Positions 43,750-52,401 of a DNA stretch of 64,000 bases are shown one piece after another. The notes under the pieces were generated by a model. The model worked only from the letters and a program-made list of their open reading frames with translations. It searched no databases and was not told the DNA's origin. The stretch is from assembly GCF_000382205.1 (NCBI RefSeq), contig NZ_KB907786.1, positions 558,001-622,000 of the forward strand. Direction: 5' to 3'. Numbering within the stretch: the stretch's first letter is position 1; every line of letters starts with the position of its first letter. The position numbers and the translations under genes are program-made. Source of the DNA: Dyadobacter beijingensis DSM 21582 (GTDB lineage: Bacteria > Bacteroidota > Bacteroidia > Cytophagales > Spirosomataceae).

Positions 43750-45948
43750 GTGAAAAAGAAGATACTCCTGGTTACCCCGCCATTTACCCAGCTCAACACG
43801 CCTTATCCCGCTACCGCTTACCTCAAAGGGTTTTTGAACACCCTGGGCCGCGAGTCGTACCAGGCCGATCTGGGCATTGACGTGATCCTGGAATTGTTTT
43901 CCGCGAAAGGTTTAAAAAAGCTTTTTGCCATGCTGGAAGCGTCGGATATCGAGCTCACGGACAATAGTTTCCGCATTTACGCCTTGCGTGACGAATACAT
44001 TTCGACCATCGATCCGGTGATCCGTTTTCTCAAAAACGGCAACCCCACGCTCGCCCACAGCATCTGCGACCGCAGTTATCTGCCGGAGGCTAGCCGGTTT
44101 CAGCAACTGGAAGATCTCGACTGGGCGTTCGGTACCATGGGTATCCACGACAAAGCCCGCCATCTGGCGACATTATACCTGGAAGACCTCGGCGATTTGA
44201 TCCAGGAGGCGGTTGATCCGCATTTCGGTTTCAGCCGGTATGCGGAGCGCCTGGGGCGTTCTGCAACGAGTTTCGATGAAATGGAAGACGCCCTCGAAGC
44301 GCCGGATACATGGCTCTCGCAGACGTTGAAAGATGTGCTGGAACGGAAAGTACGGCAGTATCAGCCCGATATCGTCTGCATTTCGGTGCCTTTTCCGGGT
44401 AATTTGTATGGCGGGTTCAAATGCGGGCAGTATTTGAAGGCGCATTATCCGCATATCAAAATCGTCATGGGCGGCGGGTTTGCGAATACGGAACTGCGCT
44501 CCCTGGAAGAGCCGCGGGTTTTCAATTATATCGATTTCGTGTGTCTCGACGACGGTGAGGCGCCGCTGCTGTCGCTTCTGGAATATCTGGACGGCGAACG
44601 GGAGCTGGCTAACCTGAAACGCGTGTATTCGCGGGTGGATGGCAATGTCGTTTACCATAACGGCGCCAAAGAAAGGGACGTGCCGCAGCGCGAAACCGGC
44701 ACGCCGGATTACAGCGATTTGCCCTTGCACGACTATCTATCGGTCATTGAAATCGTGAACCCCATGCACCGGCTGTGGAGCGATGGCCGCTGGAATAAAC
44801 TGACACTGGCACACGGCTGCTACTGGGGTAAATGTTCGTTTTGCGACATTTCCCTGGACTATATCCGCCGCTACGAGCCTATGACGGCCTCGCTGCTCTG
44901 CGACCGCATTGAAGAGATCATCGCCCAGACGCAGCAGAATGGGTTCCATTTCGTAGATGAAGCTGCGCCGCCTGCGTTGCTGCGCGACCTGGCATTGGAG
45001 ATTATCCGCCGGAAGCTAACCGTCGTCTGGTGGACGAACATCCGTTTTGAAAAGAACTTTACCCACGACCTTTGCCTGCTGCTGAAAGCGTCCGGATGCA
45101 TTGCTATTTCCGGTGGGCTCGAAGTGGCTTCCGACCGCTTGCTGGACCGGATGAAAAAAGGCGTGACCGTCGCGCAGGTGGCGCGTGTGGCAGATGCGTT
45201 CACCCAGGCGGGCATCATGGTGCATGCGTACCTGATGTACGGCTTCCCGACGCAGACCGCGCAGGAGACGATCGATTCGCTGGAAATGGTGCGGCAGATG
45301 TTCCAGCTCGGCATTGTGCAGTCGGGTTTCTGGCACCGGTTTGCCATGACCGCGCACAGTCCTGTGGGATTGCACCCGGAGGAATTCGATGTGATGCGCC
45401 TCGGGCCGGACACCGGCAAATTCGCGAACAACGATTTGGAACACCAAGACCCGCTGGGCGCCGATCATGACCGTTTTGCCGAAGGTTTGCGTAAATCGCT
45501 CTTCAATTATATGCACGGCGTATGCCTCGATTTCCCGCTTTCCAAATGGTTCGATTTCCGCGTACCGCCAACGTCCATTCCGCCTAATTACCTCGAAAAG
45601 GCCATTCATGAGCCGGCAGAACTCGCCGCGCGTCCGAATGCGATCGTCGTGTGGACGGGCAGCTTGCCGGAAATAGCCGTTTTTGAGGAGAAAAGAGGCA
45701 AAAAGGTAGTCGAAATGGCGGAACTCGTTTTTTATAACAAGAAAAAAGAATGGGCCGTAGAAGCCGAGGTGGAAACAGGCGAATGGCTGGCGGCAATGCT
45801 GCCTGACCTGCTGATTTCGAATGCGGAGCCTTACGCTTTTGAGCAGTTCAAAACCGGTTTCGAGGCCGCCGGGTTAGGCCCGTTTGAAACATTCCTCAAT
45901 TCCCGCACGTGGCAGGAATTGAAGAATGGCGGCATGCTGGTGTTATAA
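43750..45948 (+). CDS. B12-binding-domain radical SAM protein
   Basis: A 732-aa cytoplasmic protein. The start is GTG (KKKILLVTPPFTQLNTPYPA): the frame is open much further upstream, but that part overlaps the Fic remnant and lies before the promoter. A cobalamin-binding Rossmann-like domain covers ~1-290 (QPDIVCISVPFPGNLYGGF, IVMGGGFANTELRSL, FVCLDDGEAPLLSLLEYL). The radical SAM barrel begins with HGCYWGKCSFC (~355), whose cysteines are spaced C-x4-C-x2-C, then ISGGLEVASDRLLDRMKKG and AYLMYGFPTQTAQETIDSL. Family members methylate or rearrange unactivated carbons. The substrate is unknown. It runs to within 3 bases of the convergent nagA end. Confidence 0.85.
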   Translation: MKKKILLVTPPFTQLNTPYPATAYLKGFLNTLGRESYQADLGIDVILELFSAKGLKKLFAMLEASDIELTDNSFRIYALRDEYISTIDPVIRFLKNGNPTLAHSICDRSYLPEASRFQQLEDLDWAFGTMGIHDKARHLATLYLEDLGDLIQEAVDPHFGFSRYAERLGRSATSFDEMEDALEAPDTWLSQTLKDVLERKVRQYQPDIVCISVPFPGNLYGGFKCGQYLKAHYPHIKIVMGGGFANTELRSLEEPRVFNYIDFVCLDDGEAPLLSLLEYLDGERELANLKRVYSRVDGNVVYHNGAKERDVPQRETGTPDYSDLPLHDYLSVIEIVNPMHRLWSDGRWNKLTLAHGCYWGKCSFCDISLDYIRRYEPMTASLLCDRIEEIIAQTQQNGFHFVDEAAPPALLRDLALEIIRRKLTVVWWTNIRFEKNFTHDLCLLLKASGCIAISGGLEVASDRLLDRMKKGVTVAQVARVADAFTQAGIMVHAYLMYGFPTQTAQETIDSLEMVRQMFQLGIVQSGFWHRFAMTAHSPVGLHPEEFDVMRLGPDTGKFANNDLEHQDPLGADHDRFAEGLRKSLFNYMHGVCLDFPLSKWFDFRVPPTSIPPNYLEKAIHEPAELAARPNAIVVWTGSLPEIAVFEEKRGKKVVEMAELVFYNKKKEWAVEAEVETGEWLAAMLPDLLISNAEPYAFEQFKTGFEAAGLGPFETFLNSRTWQELKNGGMLVL

Positions 45949-45951
45949 AGA

Positions 45952-47061
45952 CTAGTAACGAAGCACTTCGAAATTTTCGAGATTGTCATCGAAAGTGGTG
46001 AACACAGCCGGGTAATCCGGTGCGATGCTGCCGATTTTATCCTGCAAACCCAATGCTGTCGCCGGGCGGATCGTTGCCATTTCAATCGCTTCCTGAACCG
46101 GTATTCCGATGATTTCAATCGCGTTGCGTACGGCGTCACCCAGTGAAATAGTGGCGCCGGCGAGGTTGCCGTCCGAGTTGACGTACTTTCCGTCTTTCAG
46201 GTACGCATCAAATTCCCCCCATTTAAACTGGGTTACCTTTTGACCTAAAAACAATGCATCCGAGATCAGGAACAGTTTGTCGCGCTTGATTTTGTAAGCC
46301 ACGCTGGCCGCGCCGAAATCGCAGTGGGTGCCGTCGATGATCACCGGCGCATAAACCGATTCCGTGTCGAAAGTGGCGCCCACGAGCCCCGGAGCGCGGT
46401 GGCCGAATGCCGACATGGCATTATACAAGTGTGTTACCAACTGAATTCCCTGGTCAAAAGCCGTCATCGCTTCGGCATAAGTAGCATTGGAATGGCCTGC
46501 GGAAACGGTAATACCCGATTCGAGGAGCATCGCGAGCTGGTCTTCGGTGAACATTTCCGGCGCGATCGTGATCAGGCGGATCACGTCCCTGCCATACTGA
46601 ATGATTTCTTCCAACTCTGCATTGGTCGGCTTGCGCACGAATGCCGTCAAATGTGCGCCGCGCTTGACGGGGTTCAAAAACGGCCCTTCCAGGTGCATAC
46701 CGAGCACGCCCGAATCCGGGTGCTTTTCCATGTAGCTGCGCGTGGCCTCGATGCCTTTCAGGATGTTATCGTGCGGGGAGGTAATGAGCGTAGGGAGCAC
46801 GTAGGCGGTGCCGGTGCGCACGCTCGCCTGGTAAATGTCGTCGATCGTTTCCTCGTCGGCGCGTTCGGTGAAATAGAACTGCTCACCGCCATTGATATGG
46901 CTGTCGAAAAGCCCCGGCGCGAGGTTGGTTACCTGCGGCATGCCGGTTTTGGGCGTGCCGTGCTCGACGCTGCGGATACGGCCCTCTTCGACGACGATAA
47001 TCTGGTTAAACAGTACTTCTTCTCCTGTAAAAACTTTCTCTGCAAAAAACTGGGTAGACAT
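45952..47061 (-). CDS. nagA: N-acetylglucosamine-6-phosphate deacetylase
   Basis: Removes acetate from GlcNAc-6-phosphate to give GlcN-6-P, in the cytoplasm, in peptidoglycan and chitin recycling. The 369-aa product belongs to the amidohydrolase superfamily: LAPGLFDSHINGGEQFYF (first metal region), GMHLEGPFLNPVKRGAH (metal Glu), VSAGHSNATYAEA and VTHLYNAMSAFGHRAPGL (metal His residues), IIDGTHCDF, and the catalytic Asp in LISDALFLG. It starts at ATG 47061 (MSTQFFAEKVF); a TTG two codons upstream is less likely. The product feeds the nagB-like enzyme at 3.5 kb. Confidence 0.93.
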   Translation of the reverse strand: MSTQFFAEKVFTGEEVLFNQIIVVEEGRIRSVEHGTPKTGMPQVTNLAPGLFDSHINGGEQFYFTERADEETIDDIYQASVRTGTAYVLPTLITSPHDNILKGIEATRSYMEKHPDSGVLGMHLEGPFLNPVKRGAHLTAFVRKPTNAELEEIIQYGRDVIRLITIAPEMFTEDQLAMLLESGITVSAGHSNATYAEAMTAFDQGIQLVTHLYNAMSAFGHRAPGLVGATFDTESVYAPVIIDGTHCDFGAASVAYKIKRDKLFLISDALFLGQKVTQFKWGEFDAYLKDGKYVNSDGNLAGATISLGDAVRNAIEIIGIPVQEAIEMATIRPATALGLQDKIGSIAPDYPAVFTTFDDNLENFEVLRY

Positions 47062-47120
47062 AATCAAAGGCTCGGTTTAGACGCGCCCAAGAAACAAAAA
47101 ACGCCGAGCCGTTCAAAGTA

Positions 47121-47684
47121 CTATTTGATAATTATGTCAAATTTGGTGAGGAGGCCGGCCAGGTCCGACGACAGGAATTTAGCCTTGCGGATACTGTTGG
47201 CCGTAGGGTCGATCGTGAAGTTTTTACTGGTAGAAAAATCCACGCCTGCGAGGTTGGTACCACTGAAAACCGCTTCCCAGAAGTCGCAGTTGTGCACTTT
47301 GCATTTCGAGAGGTCGGTTTGGGTAAAATCCGCATGATGGATTTTGCAGTTATTGAAAATGCTTTTGTTCAGCTTTTTACGCTCAAAAATCGCGTAGTCC
47401 AGAATGCAGTTTTCAAAAAAGGCTGCGAATGCGAAATCTTTACTCTCCGAAAAATTGACGCCGGTAAGCTTGCAGTTCACGAACGCTATGTCGGAAATTT
47501 TACAATTCTTGACCGACGCGTTGCTCAGGTTACACTCCTCGAAAACGCAGTCGATGAAGTCTATGCCCGCCAGATCGGTCAGCGAGCATTGTTTGAAATG
47601 CACCTGCTCGTAGCTGCTTTCCAGCAATGGCTCAATGCTAAAATCCTTGTTTTCAATAATGTCGAAATTGCGGGTATTGCGCAT
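47121..47684 (-). CDS. Pentapeptide-repeat protein
   Basis: A 187-aa cytoplasmic protein built of pentapeptide repeats A(D/N)LxX-like: CSLTDLAGIDFIDCVFEECN, LSNASVKNCKISDIAFVNCK, LTGVNFSESKDFAF, ILDYAIFERKKLNKSIFNNC, KIHHADFTQTDLSKCKVHNC, with hydrophobic residues every fifth position and many Cys. It should form a right-handed quadrilateral beta-helix. The size, ~187 residues with a short break after 'SESKDFAFAAFFENC', is similar to Qnr/MfpA DNA mimics that bind gyrase, but quinolone protection cannot be claimed from sequence. It sits 15 bases downstream of trxA on the same strand. Confidence 0.85.
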   Translation of the reverse strand: MRNTRNFDIIENKDFSIEPLLESSYEQVHFKQCSLTDLAGIDFIDCVFEECNLSNASVKNCKISDIAFVNCKLTGVNFSESKDFAFAAFFENCILDYAIFERKKLNKSIFNNCKIHHADFTQTDLSKCKVHNCDFWEAVFSGTNLAGVDFSTSKNFTIDPTANSIRKAKFLSSDLAGLLTKFDIIIK

Positions 47685-47699
47685 TGAGCCGGTGCGGTA

Positions 47700-47996
47700 T
47701 TAAATAAATTGCTTGATAACGGATTTGAGTTGGTCGGCCTGCACCACGCCGGATTGCCGCCAAAGCGGTTTTCCGTTTTTGAAAACGATGAGCGTAGGCA
47801 CGCCCTGGATCTGGTAGGCTTGCGCCGCCGACTGGTTCAGGTCTACGTCTACTTTAATGATCGTCGCCGCGTCGCCGACATCGGCCTTCACCTGTTCCAG
47901 GATCGGCTTCATCATTTTACAAGGGCCGCACCATTCGGCCGAAAAATCCACCAAAACTGGTTTATCGCTGTTGATCAATTCTGAGAATGTTGCCAT
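47700..47996 (-). CDS. trxA: Thioredoxin
   Basis: A cytoplasmic disulfide reductant of 98 aa. The active site [14 protein letters not shown] is at ~20-33, with the buried Asp in VLVDFSAEW and the cis-proline in [14 protein letters not shown] (~68). No signal peptide, so it is reduced by thioredoxin reductase in the cytoplasm. The ending LKSVIKQFI is standard. Slightly shorter than E. coli TrxA (108 aa) at both ends. It precedes the pentapeptide-repeat gene. Confidence 0.95.
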   Translation of the reverse strand: MATFSELINSDKPVLVDFSAEWCGPCKMMKPILEQVKADVGDAATIIKVDVDLNQSAAQAYQIQGVPTLIVFKNGKPLWRQSGVVQADQLKSVIKQFI

Positions 47997-48090
47997 GATG
48001 CCAAGTGTTTTGTCTGAAATGATAACCCATCCGGGCGCCGAAAGGTTTAATCCAAAACCCGGTTAGTGCGCGGCCGTAAAGATCATGCCA

Positions 48091-49140
48091 TCATCCCCAG
48101 TTATTCCTCAGAAACTTACCGACGCGCATTTCAATGAATTCGTAGGTGAAATGCGAGTAAAAGATCGTGAGGCCGATCGAAGACGTGAGGGAAATGGCGA
48201 ACATCATTTCTGTTTCGGGCAGTTTCAGCAGCCTGAACAAAATGATATTGACGAAAATCAATACGATGGCGTGGTTGAGGTAGATGGAGTACGAAATTTT
48301 GCCCAGGTATTGGAATGGCCCGCTGTTCAGTATTTGGGTGACAATACCCGTAGAGCTCGCGAAAATGATGATGCCGACGGAGAAAATGAACGGGAACATG
48401 AGTTTCCACAAATTGAGCTCCCAATGGTGTACAATGTACATCGCCGCCACCATCAGCAGGAGGAATGGGATTTCAAATGCGGATAATTGAAAATTCCTTT
48501 TGCGTAATATCCTTTCCGTGAAGATGCCCAATGCAAAACACAACAGCCCACGCACGTAGCCGTAATCGTAGGCGAGCAGATATTCGCCTCTCGAACAGAT
48601 GAATAATGCAGAAGCCAGCCCGATGACGGCAAATGCGCCATATTTGAATTTAGCTAACAACAAAACCACAAGCCCGAAAACGATATAGGAAATCATTTCT
48701 GCCGAAATGGACCACGACGGGTAATTATTGCTGATCCATGCACCGAATACCGTGCTGGAACCCATGAATGTGAGTGTATCGAACGACGTGTAGAGGTAGT
48801 AGGTCAGCCCCAGGCCGCCTACGTTTTTCATCGGGCTGTGCTCGCCGAGCAGGTTGGCGATGACGAATACGACTTCCGTGTAAAACAGCAGCGGAAAAAG
48901 GCGTATGAACCGCTTTTTCAGAAAGGTGAAAAAATCGCCGGCGCTGTGGATGCGGTCGACATAGTTGAATGCGATCACGAAGCCGCTGAGCACGAAGAAA
49001 AAGTCCACGAACAGGCTCGCATTGATCACAAAAAAATTATTGTAAAGAATGGATTCCTTGAATGCGTTGTGGTGATGGGCGATCACCAGGACTGCAAAAA
49101 TGCCCCTTAAACCGTCCAGTTGTTCAACTCTGTTCTTCAT
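48091..49140 (-). CDS. Acyltransferase-3 family membrane protein
   Basis: A 349-aa integral inner-membrane O-acyltransferase (OafA-like) with about ten hydrophobic segments. MKNRVEQLDGLRGIFAVLVIAHHH holds the conserved catalytic His region; VDFFFVLSGFVIAFNY and FFTFLKKRFIRLFPLLFYTEV carry the conserved 'FFxxSGF' and 'RxxRxxP' motifs. It ends with YSHFTYEFIEMRVGKFLRNN. It probably transfers acyl groups to the surface polysaccharide made by the adjoining locus. The 49-base gap upstream contains a perfect palindrome GCCTCCGCGGAGGC at 49155-49168. Confidence 0.9.
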   Translation of the reverse strand: MKNRVEQLDGLRGIFAVLVIAHHHNAFKESILYNNFFVINASLFVDFFFVLSGFVIAFNYVDRIHSAGDFFTFLKKRFIRLFPLLFYTEVVFVIANLLGEHSPMKNVGGLGLTYYLYTSFDTLTFMGSSTVFGAWISNNYPSWSISAEMISYIVFGLVVLLLAKFKYGAFAVIGLASALFICSRGEYLLAYDYGYVRGLLCFALGIFTERILRKRNFQLSAFEIPFLLLMVAAMYIVHHWELNLWKLMFPFIFSVGIIIFASSTGIVTQILNSGPFQYLGKISYSIYLNHAIVLIFVNIILFRLLKLPETEMMFAISLTSSIGLTIFYSHFTYEFIEMRVGKFLRNNWG

Positions 49141-49189
49141 GCGTGCGATGCCGGGCCTCCGCGGAGGCTCCGCTGCTCGGGGGAGCGTG

Positions 49190-50539
49190 TCAGGTGGTGG
49201 TTACAGTACTTATAGGTTGCGGTACAGGCTTCTTCACCCTCTTGAATCGCGGGATGGCATCGAGGTACTTGATACCCAGGAAGCGGATCATCACCGAATA
49301 CGGGAACCAGAACGCGATGTCGTACGGCCGCCCGCCGGTGAAAAGCAGCACCATCATCGACAGAAAGAAATAGGCCAGGAAGGTCGTCAGCGGGTTGGTA
49401 TGCCGGCGCACTTCGCGGATTACGTACAGGAACAGGAAGAAATTGAAGCTCGTAAAGAAAATGAACCCGAAAATGCCGTGGTTCACCCACGATTCGAGCA
49501 GGGGAACGTCCAGGTAATCGTTTTTATAACCTCTTCCGAGGAAAATATCCCAGGAAAACAAAGTTTCCATAAACTCCCCGAAACCGCTCACGCGGCCCAT
49601 TGCAGAGTAATCGACATCGGCTTCTTCGGAAAGCCGTACCCCGGTAGAGGTAAAGATCACGTTCATAATCCGGTCTTCGAAAATATCCCAGTAGCCCAAA
49701 AGCAGGTTCAGAATATCGCCGTAGCGAGCCAGGAAATAATTGACGACCAGTAGGATAGCTATGATAAAAATCATATTTCGGAACTTGAACGCACTGCCTA
49801 CTGCCGAGGCAATGTCCGAAAATTTGAAATGGAACAGGAAATATGCCCCGAATGCAATGCCTAATCCCAGGTAGCTCGATTTCGCCAGCGACAGTACCAC
49901 CACGCCCATGCCGAAAAGCACGGAAAAAAACAGGAACAGACGGGTGAGCAGATGCTTGGTGTTTCCGAGCAATATCAGGGCCGTGAGCAGGGTGATCACG
50001 CCGTTACGGGCCGTAATGTGCGGGTTACCGCCGGGTTGGGCGCCCTCGTTCGCGAAGTTTACCGCCGCACGCATCCCCGGCGTCCAGTTGGGATCGGTGA
50101 TGAGGGAATAGACGAGGGTGATGTTGGTAAAAAACGAAAAGAGAAAAAGTACCTGTATCAGCGTGTCTTTCACGTCGTTAGGCACGTGCATGAGCAATGC
50201 GATGAACCCGAATGTAAACACGAAGTTACCGATGTCGGCGATCGATTTGCCCTGGTGGTTCATGAAAATGAAGTACCACAGCGTCAGCAGCAGGAAGCCA
50301 AGCCCGAGGTTGATCAGGATCGTATTCGGCTTGTAAAGGCGTTTGAAAAGCGTGGGAGGCACCATGAGTGTCAGCGCCAGCGAGAAGAAAATCGCGGTAA
50401 AAACGCTGCTCGCAGGTCCTACGCCGAGTGTGTCGCGTATAAAGAATATCAGCGGAAACCCGTTGAACATCATGGCGATGCCCATCGAATACCGGAGATA
50501 GTTGAAATTTTTGGCTACATTAAATAAGCTCCAATTCAT
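49190..50539 (-). CDS. O-antigen polymerase/ligase-like membrane protein
   Basis: A 449-aa protein with about ten to twelve membrane segments and a larger loop between the late helices (DIFEDRIMNVIFTSTGVRLSEEADVDYSAMGRVSGFGEFME) including an Arg/Ser/Glu-rich part, as in Wzy and WaaL proteins. VINYFLARYGDI and IFLGRGYKNDYLDVPLLESWVNHGIFGFIFF are typical of the 'G.G..N' and 'H..' pattern of the O-antigen ligase superfamily. It would join repeat units or attach the finished polymer. Its ATG overlaps the GT2 stop by 4 bases. Confidence 0.75.
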   Translation of the reverse strand: MNWSLFNVAKNFNYLRYSMGIAMMFNGFPLIFFIRDTLGVGPASSVFTAIFFSLALTLMVPPTLFKRLYKPNTILINLGLGFLLLTLWYFIFMNHQGKSIADIGNFVFTFGFIALLMHVPNDVKDTLIQVLFLFSFFTNITLVYSLITDPNWTPGMRAAVNFANEGAQPGGNPHITARNGVITLLTALILLGNTKHLLTRLFLFFSVLFGMGVVVLSLAKSSYLGLGIAFGAYFLFHFKFSDIASAVGSAFKFRNMIFIIAILLVVNYFLARYGDILNLLLGYWDIFEDRIMNVIFTSTGVRLSEEADVDYSAMGRVSGFGEFMETLFSWDIFLGRGYKNDYLDVPLLESWVNHGIFGFIFFTSFNFFLFLYVIREVRRHTNPLTTFLAYFFLSMMVLLFTGGRPYDIAFWFPYSVMIRFLGIKYLDAIPRFKRVKKPVPQPISTVTTT

Positions 50540-51423
50540 CTGGAAAGCCTGAATCTGATGTACTGAATATCCAATCGCAGGATGAAATAGGCGATTTTAC
50601 GAACACGGCACCAAAGATACTTGATTTTGTTGACTACGGGGGAAGTGTTCGTTGAAATGTACAATTTTTGTACTCTCGCATGCTCCTCCCGGCCGATGGT
50701 CGTCGCGATAGTCGAAGACTTTGCTTCGGCATGCACGCGCAGCGCGCCCCCGAGCCCGTCGATCTTTTTGGTCGTCGTCGTTTTGTGCGACGTATACCGG
50801 GTAATGAAGTCGTAATCGAAGGCGAAACGGAACGACTCGTCGAACAATCCATACTTTTCCACCAATGCGCGCTTGAAAAACAGCGACTGGTTGTGTATCT
50901 GCATCCCTTCCAGGATCTGGCAGTCGAAGTCGTAGGACGTGGTTTTAAGTATTTCGGTCACTTCGTCGTCGGTGGTGATCATGTACAGGTCGCCATAAAG
51001 AATATCGACCGGGTATTTCAAAGCTGCTTCTCCAAAACGCGCAAATGTGCCGGGAAAATATACATCGTCGGAATTTTGGAAGCTGATATACTCGCCCGTG
51101 GCTCGTTCCAGGGCTTTATTTATGGCATGTACCTGGCCGCGGTCTTTCTCGGAAACCCACCAGGAAAGGTGTTGCTCGTACTTTTTGATGATGTCGACGC
51201 TGCCGTCGTTCGAGCCGCCGTCGACGATGATATATTCGAGGTTCGGGTAACCCTGGTTGAGCACGCTCAGGATCGTGCGTTCAAGAAATGCGGCCTGGTT
51301 GTACGACGGCGTGATGATCGTCAGTTTCGGGTACCGTTGGGCATGGCCGGACTGGGTGGAGGCCGGTTTCAATGCCGATACGAAGTTCCGCAGGTCCTGT
51401 GTGGTATGTTCTAAAAAATGCAT
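50536..51423 (-). CDS. Glycosyltransferase family 2
   Basis: A 295-aa cytoplasmic, membrane-associated GT-A enzyme. PKLTIITPSYNQAAFLERTI (~29-48) opens the Rossmann-like nucleotide fold; IIVDGGSNDGSVDII and VSEKDRGQVHAINKALERATGEY follow; FQNSDDVYFPGTF carries the DDV acidic motif that binds the divalent metal. The C-terminal helices extend to RLDIQYIRFRLSR. The donor and acceptor are unknown. Its stop overlaps the next gene's start by 4 bases. Confidence 0.92.
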   Translation of the reverse strand: MHFLEHTTQDLRNFVSALKPASTQSGHAQRYPKLTIITPSYNQAAFLERTILSVLNQGYPNLEYIIVDGGSNDGSVDIIKKYEQHLSWWVSEKDRGQVHAINKALERATGEYISFQNSDDVYFPGTFARFGEAALKYPVDILYGDLYMITTDDEVTEILKTTSYDFDCQILEGMQIHNQSLFFKRALVEKYGLFDESFRFAFDYDFITRYTSHKTTTTKKIDGLGGALRVHAEAKSSTIATTIGREEHARVQKLYISTNTSPVVNKIKYLWCRVRKIAYFILRLDIQYIRFRLSR

Positions 51424-51441
51424 GGAATCCTGTTTCGCTGG

Positions 51442-52395
51442 TTAAAACTGATCGATATAAGTGGTCAATTGCTTCAATTTGGCGGCAATGCCTTTGCGCA
51501 TCAGGCGGTTCGGCAGGATGTTGGCAAACTTGCCGAATGCCGGCTCCCCGTTGAGTTCCAGCTCATTCTTCTTTTTAATGACAATGCGCTGGTACTCGAT
51601 AAATAAAGCCTGGTAAGCCTTGTTTTCGGTCACGAGCGGCGCGTGGTCCGACCAGATCGGGTCGAAATGGCCGAGGCCGGCAAATTCGAGGGAAACGAGT
51701 GGCTGCCCGTCGACCTGGTAGCTATTGCCGTTTGCCGTCAGGTTTTTGTTCAAAACTGCGTTCAAACCATAATGCCAGCCTGCATTGTGCAAAGTCGTCG
51801 TCGCGGGAACCCATACCGGCACATAGTTAAGCCACAGCTGGTCGGTGTTCATGCCGTTGCAAAGGTCAAAATTCGCCCGGTCGATCGTACGGTGCGCCCA
51901 CCATTCGAGCATGGCGCGGGTTTTATCCGAGGGCCGTAGGGTCCAGCTTCCAGAGTGGTACATGCCGGCATTCAGTATGCGCTTGTCGTCCAGGATAGGC
52001 GATGTCCGCAAAGGCGCTGAGATATTGGGAGTCAAAAACATTTCGGACTCCGCGTTCAGCAGGCCATTGAATGCGCCTTTGAGCAAGGTCGTCGGACTCA
52101 AAAAAGTCAGCTGCCGGCATTCCGTATGTTTTTTCAACAATTCCAGTGCGAACCACGGACGGCAGGCGGGCAATAACTCGAAATCGTAATATGCGGCCGC
52201 CATCTGGTCCCATCCGGGAATGGAAAGTGCCGAAACCGGCAGCAGTTTCACGTGCCCCGGCAGGTTATCAACCGTAATCGAGTCCACCAGGCCGATGTAA
52301 AAAGTATCGCCCGGCTGGTGTTGTAACACAGAATCCGCCAGAGCCAGTGCGTGCGCCAGGTTGGTTCGGTTACAAACTGTGTATATAATATTCAT
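51442..52395 (-). CDS. GT-A-like glycosyltransferase paralogue without a DxD motif
   Basis: A 317-aa protein, clearly a paralogue of the 327-aa glycosyltransferase at 53154-54137: shared starts (IIYTVCNRTNLAHALALADSV against IAFTICSINYLAQARTLGDS), FYIGLVDSI, a shared LDDKRILNAGMYHSGSW / LHHLNTGVYNLGFVA block, and a shared ICLDLCNGMNTDQLWLNYVPV-type block (DLCNGMNTDQLWLNYVPV). But where the paralogue has YFDPDIIVF, this one has FLSPTTLLKGAF, so both metal-binding Asp residues are gone. It may be inactive, act as a partner subunit, or use another mechanism. Confidence 0.6.
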   Translation of the reverse strand: MNIIYTVCNRTNLAHALALADSVLQHQPGDTFYIGLVDSITVDNLPGHVKLLPVSALSIPGWDQMAAAYYDFELLPACRPWFALELLKKHTECRQLTFLSPTTLLKGAFNGLLNAESEMFLTPNISAPLRTSPILDDKRILNAGMYHSGSWTLRPSDKTRAMLEWWAHRTIDRANFDLCNGMNTDQLWLNYVPVWVPATTTLHNAGWHYGLNAVLNKNLTANGNSYQVDGQPLVSLEFAGLGHFDPIWSDHAPLVTENKAYQALFIEYQRIVIKKKNELELNGEPAFGKFANILPNRLMRKGIAAKLKQLTTYIDQF

Positions 52396-52401
52396 GAACG
52401 A

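Noticed and set aside
49155..49168. GC-rich palindrome GCCTCCGCGGAGGC in the 49-base gap before the acyltransferase gene.
   Set aside because: Could be a weak intra-operon hairpin but is too short and without a U-tract; not listed as a terminator.
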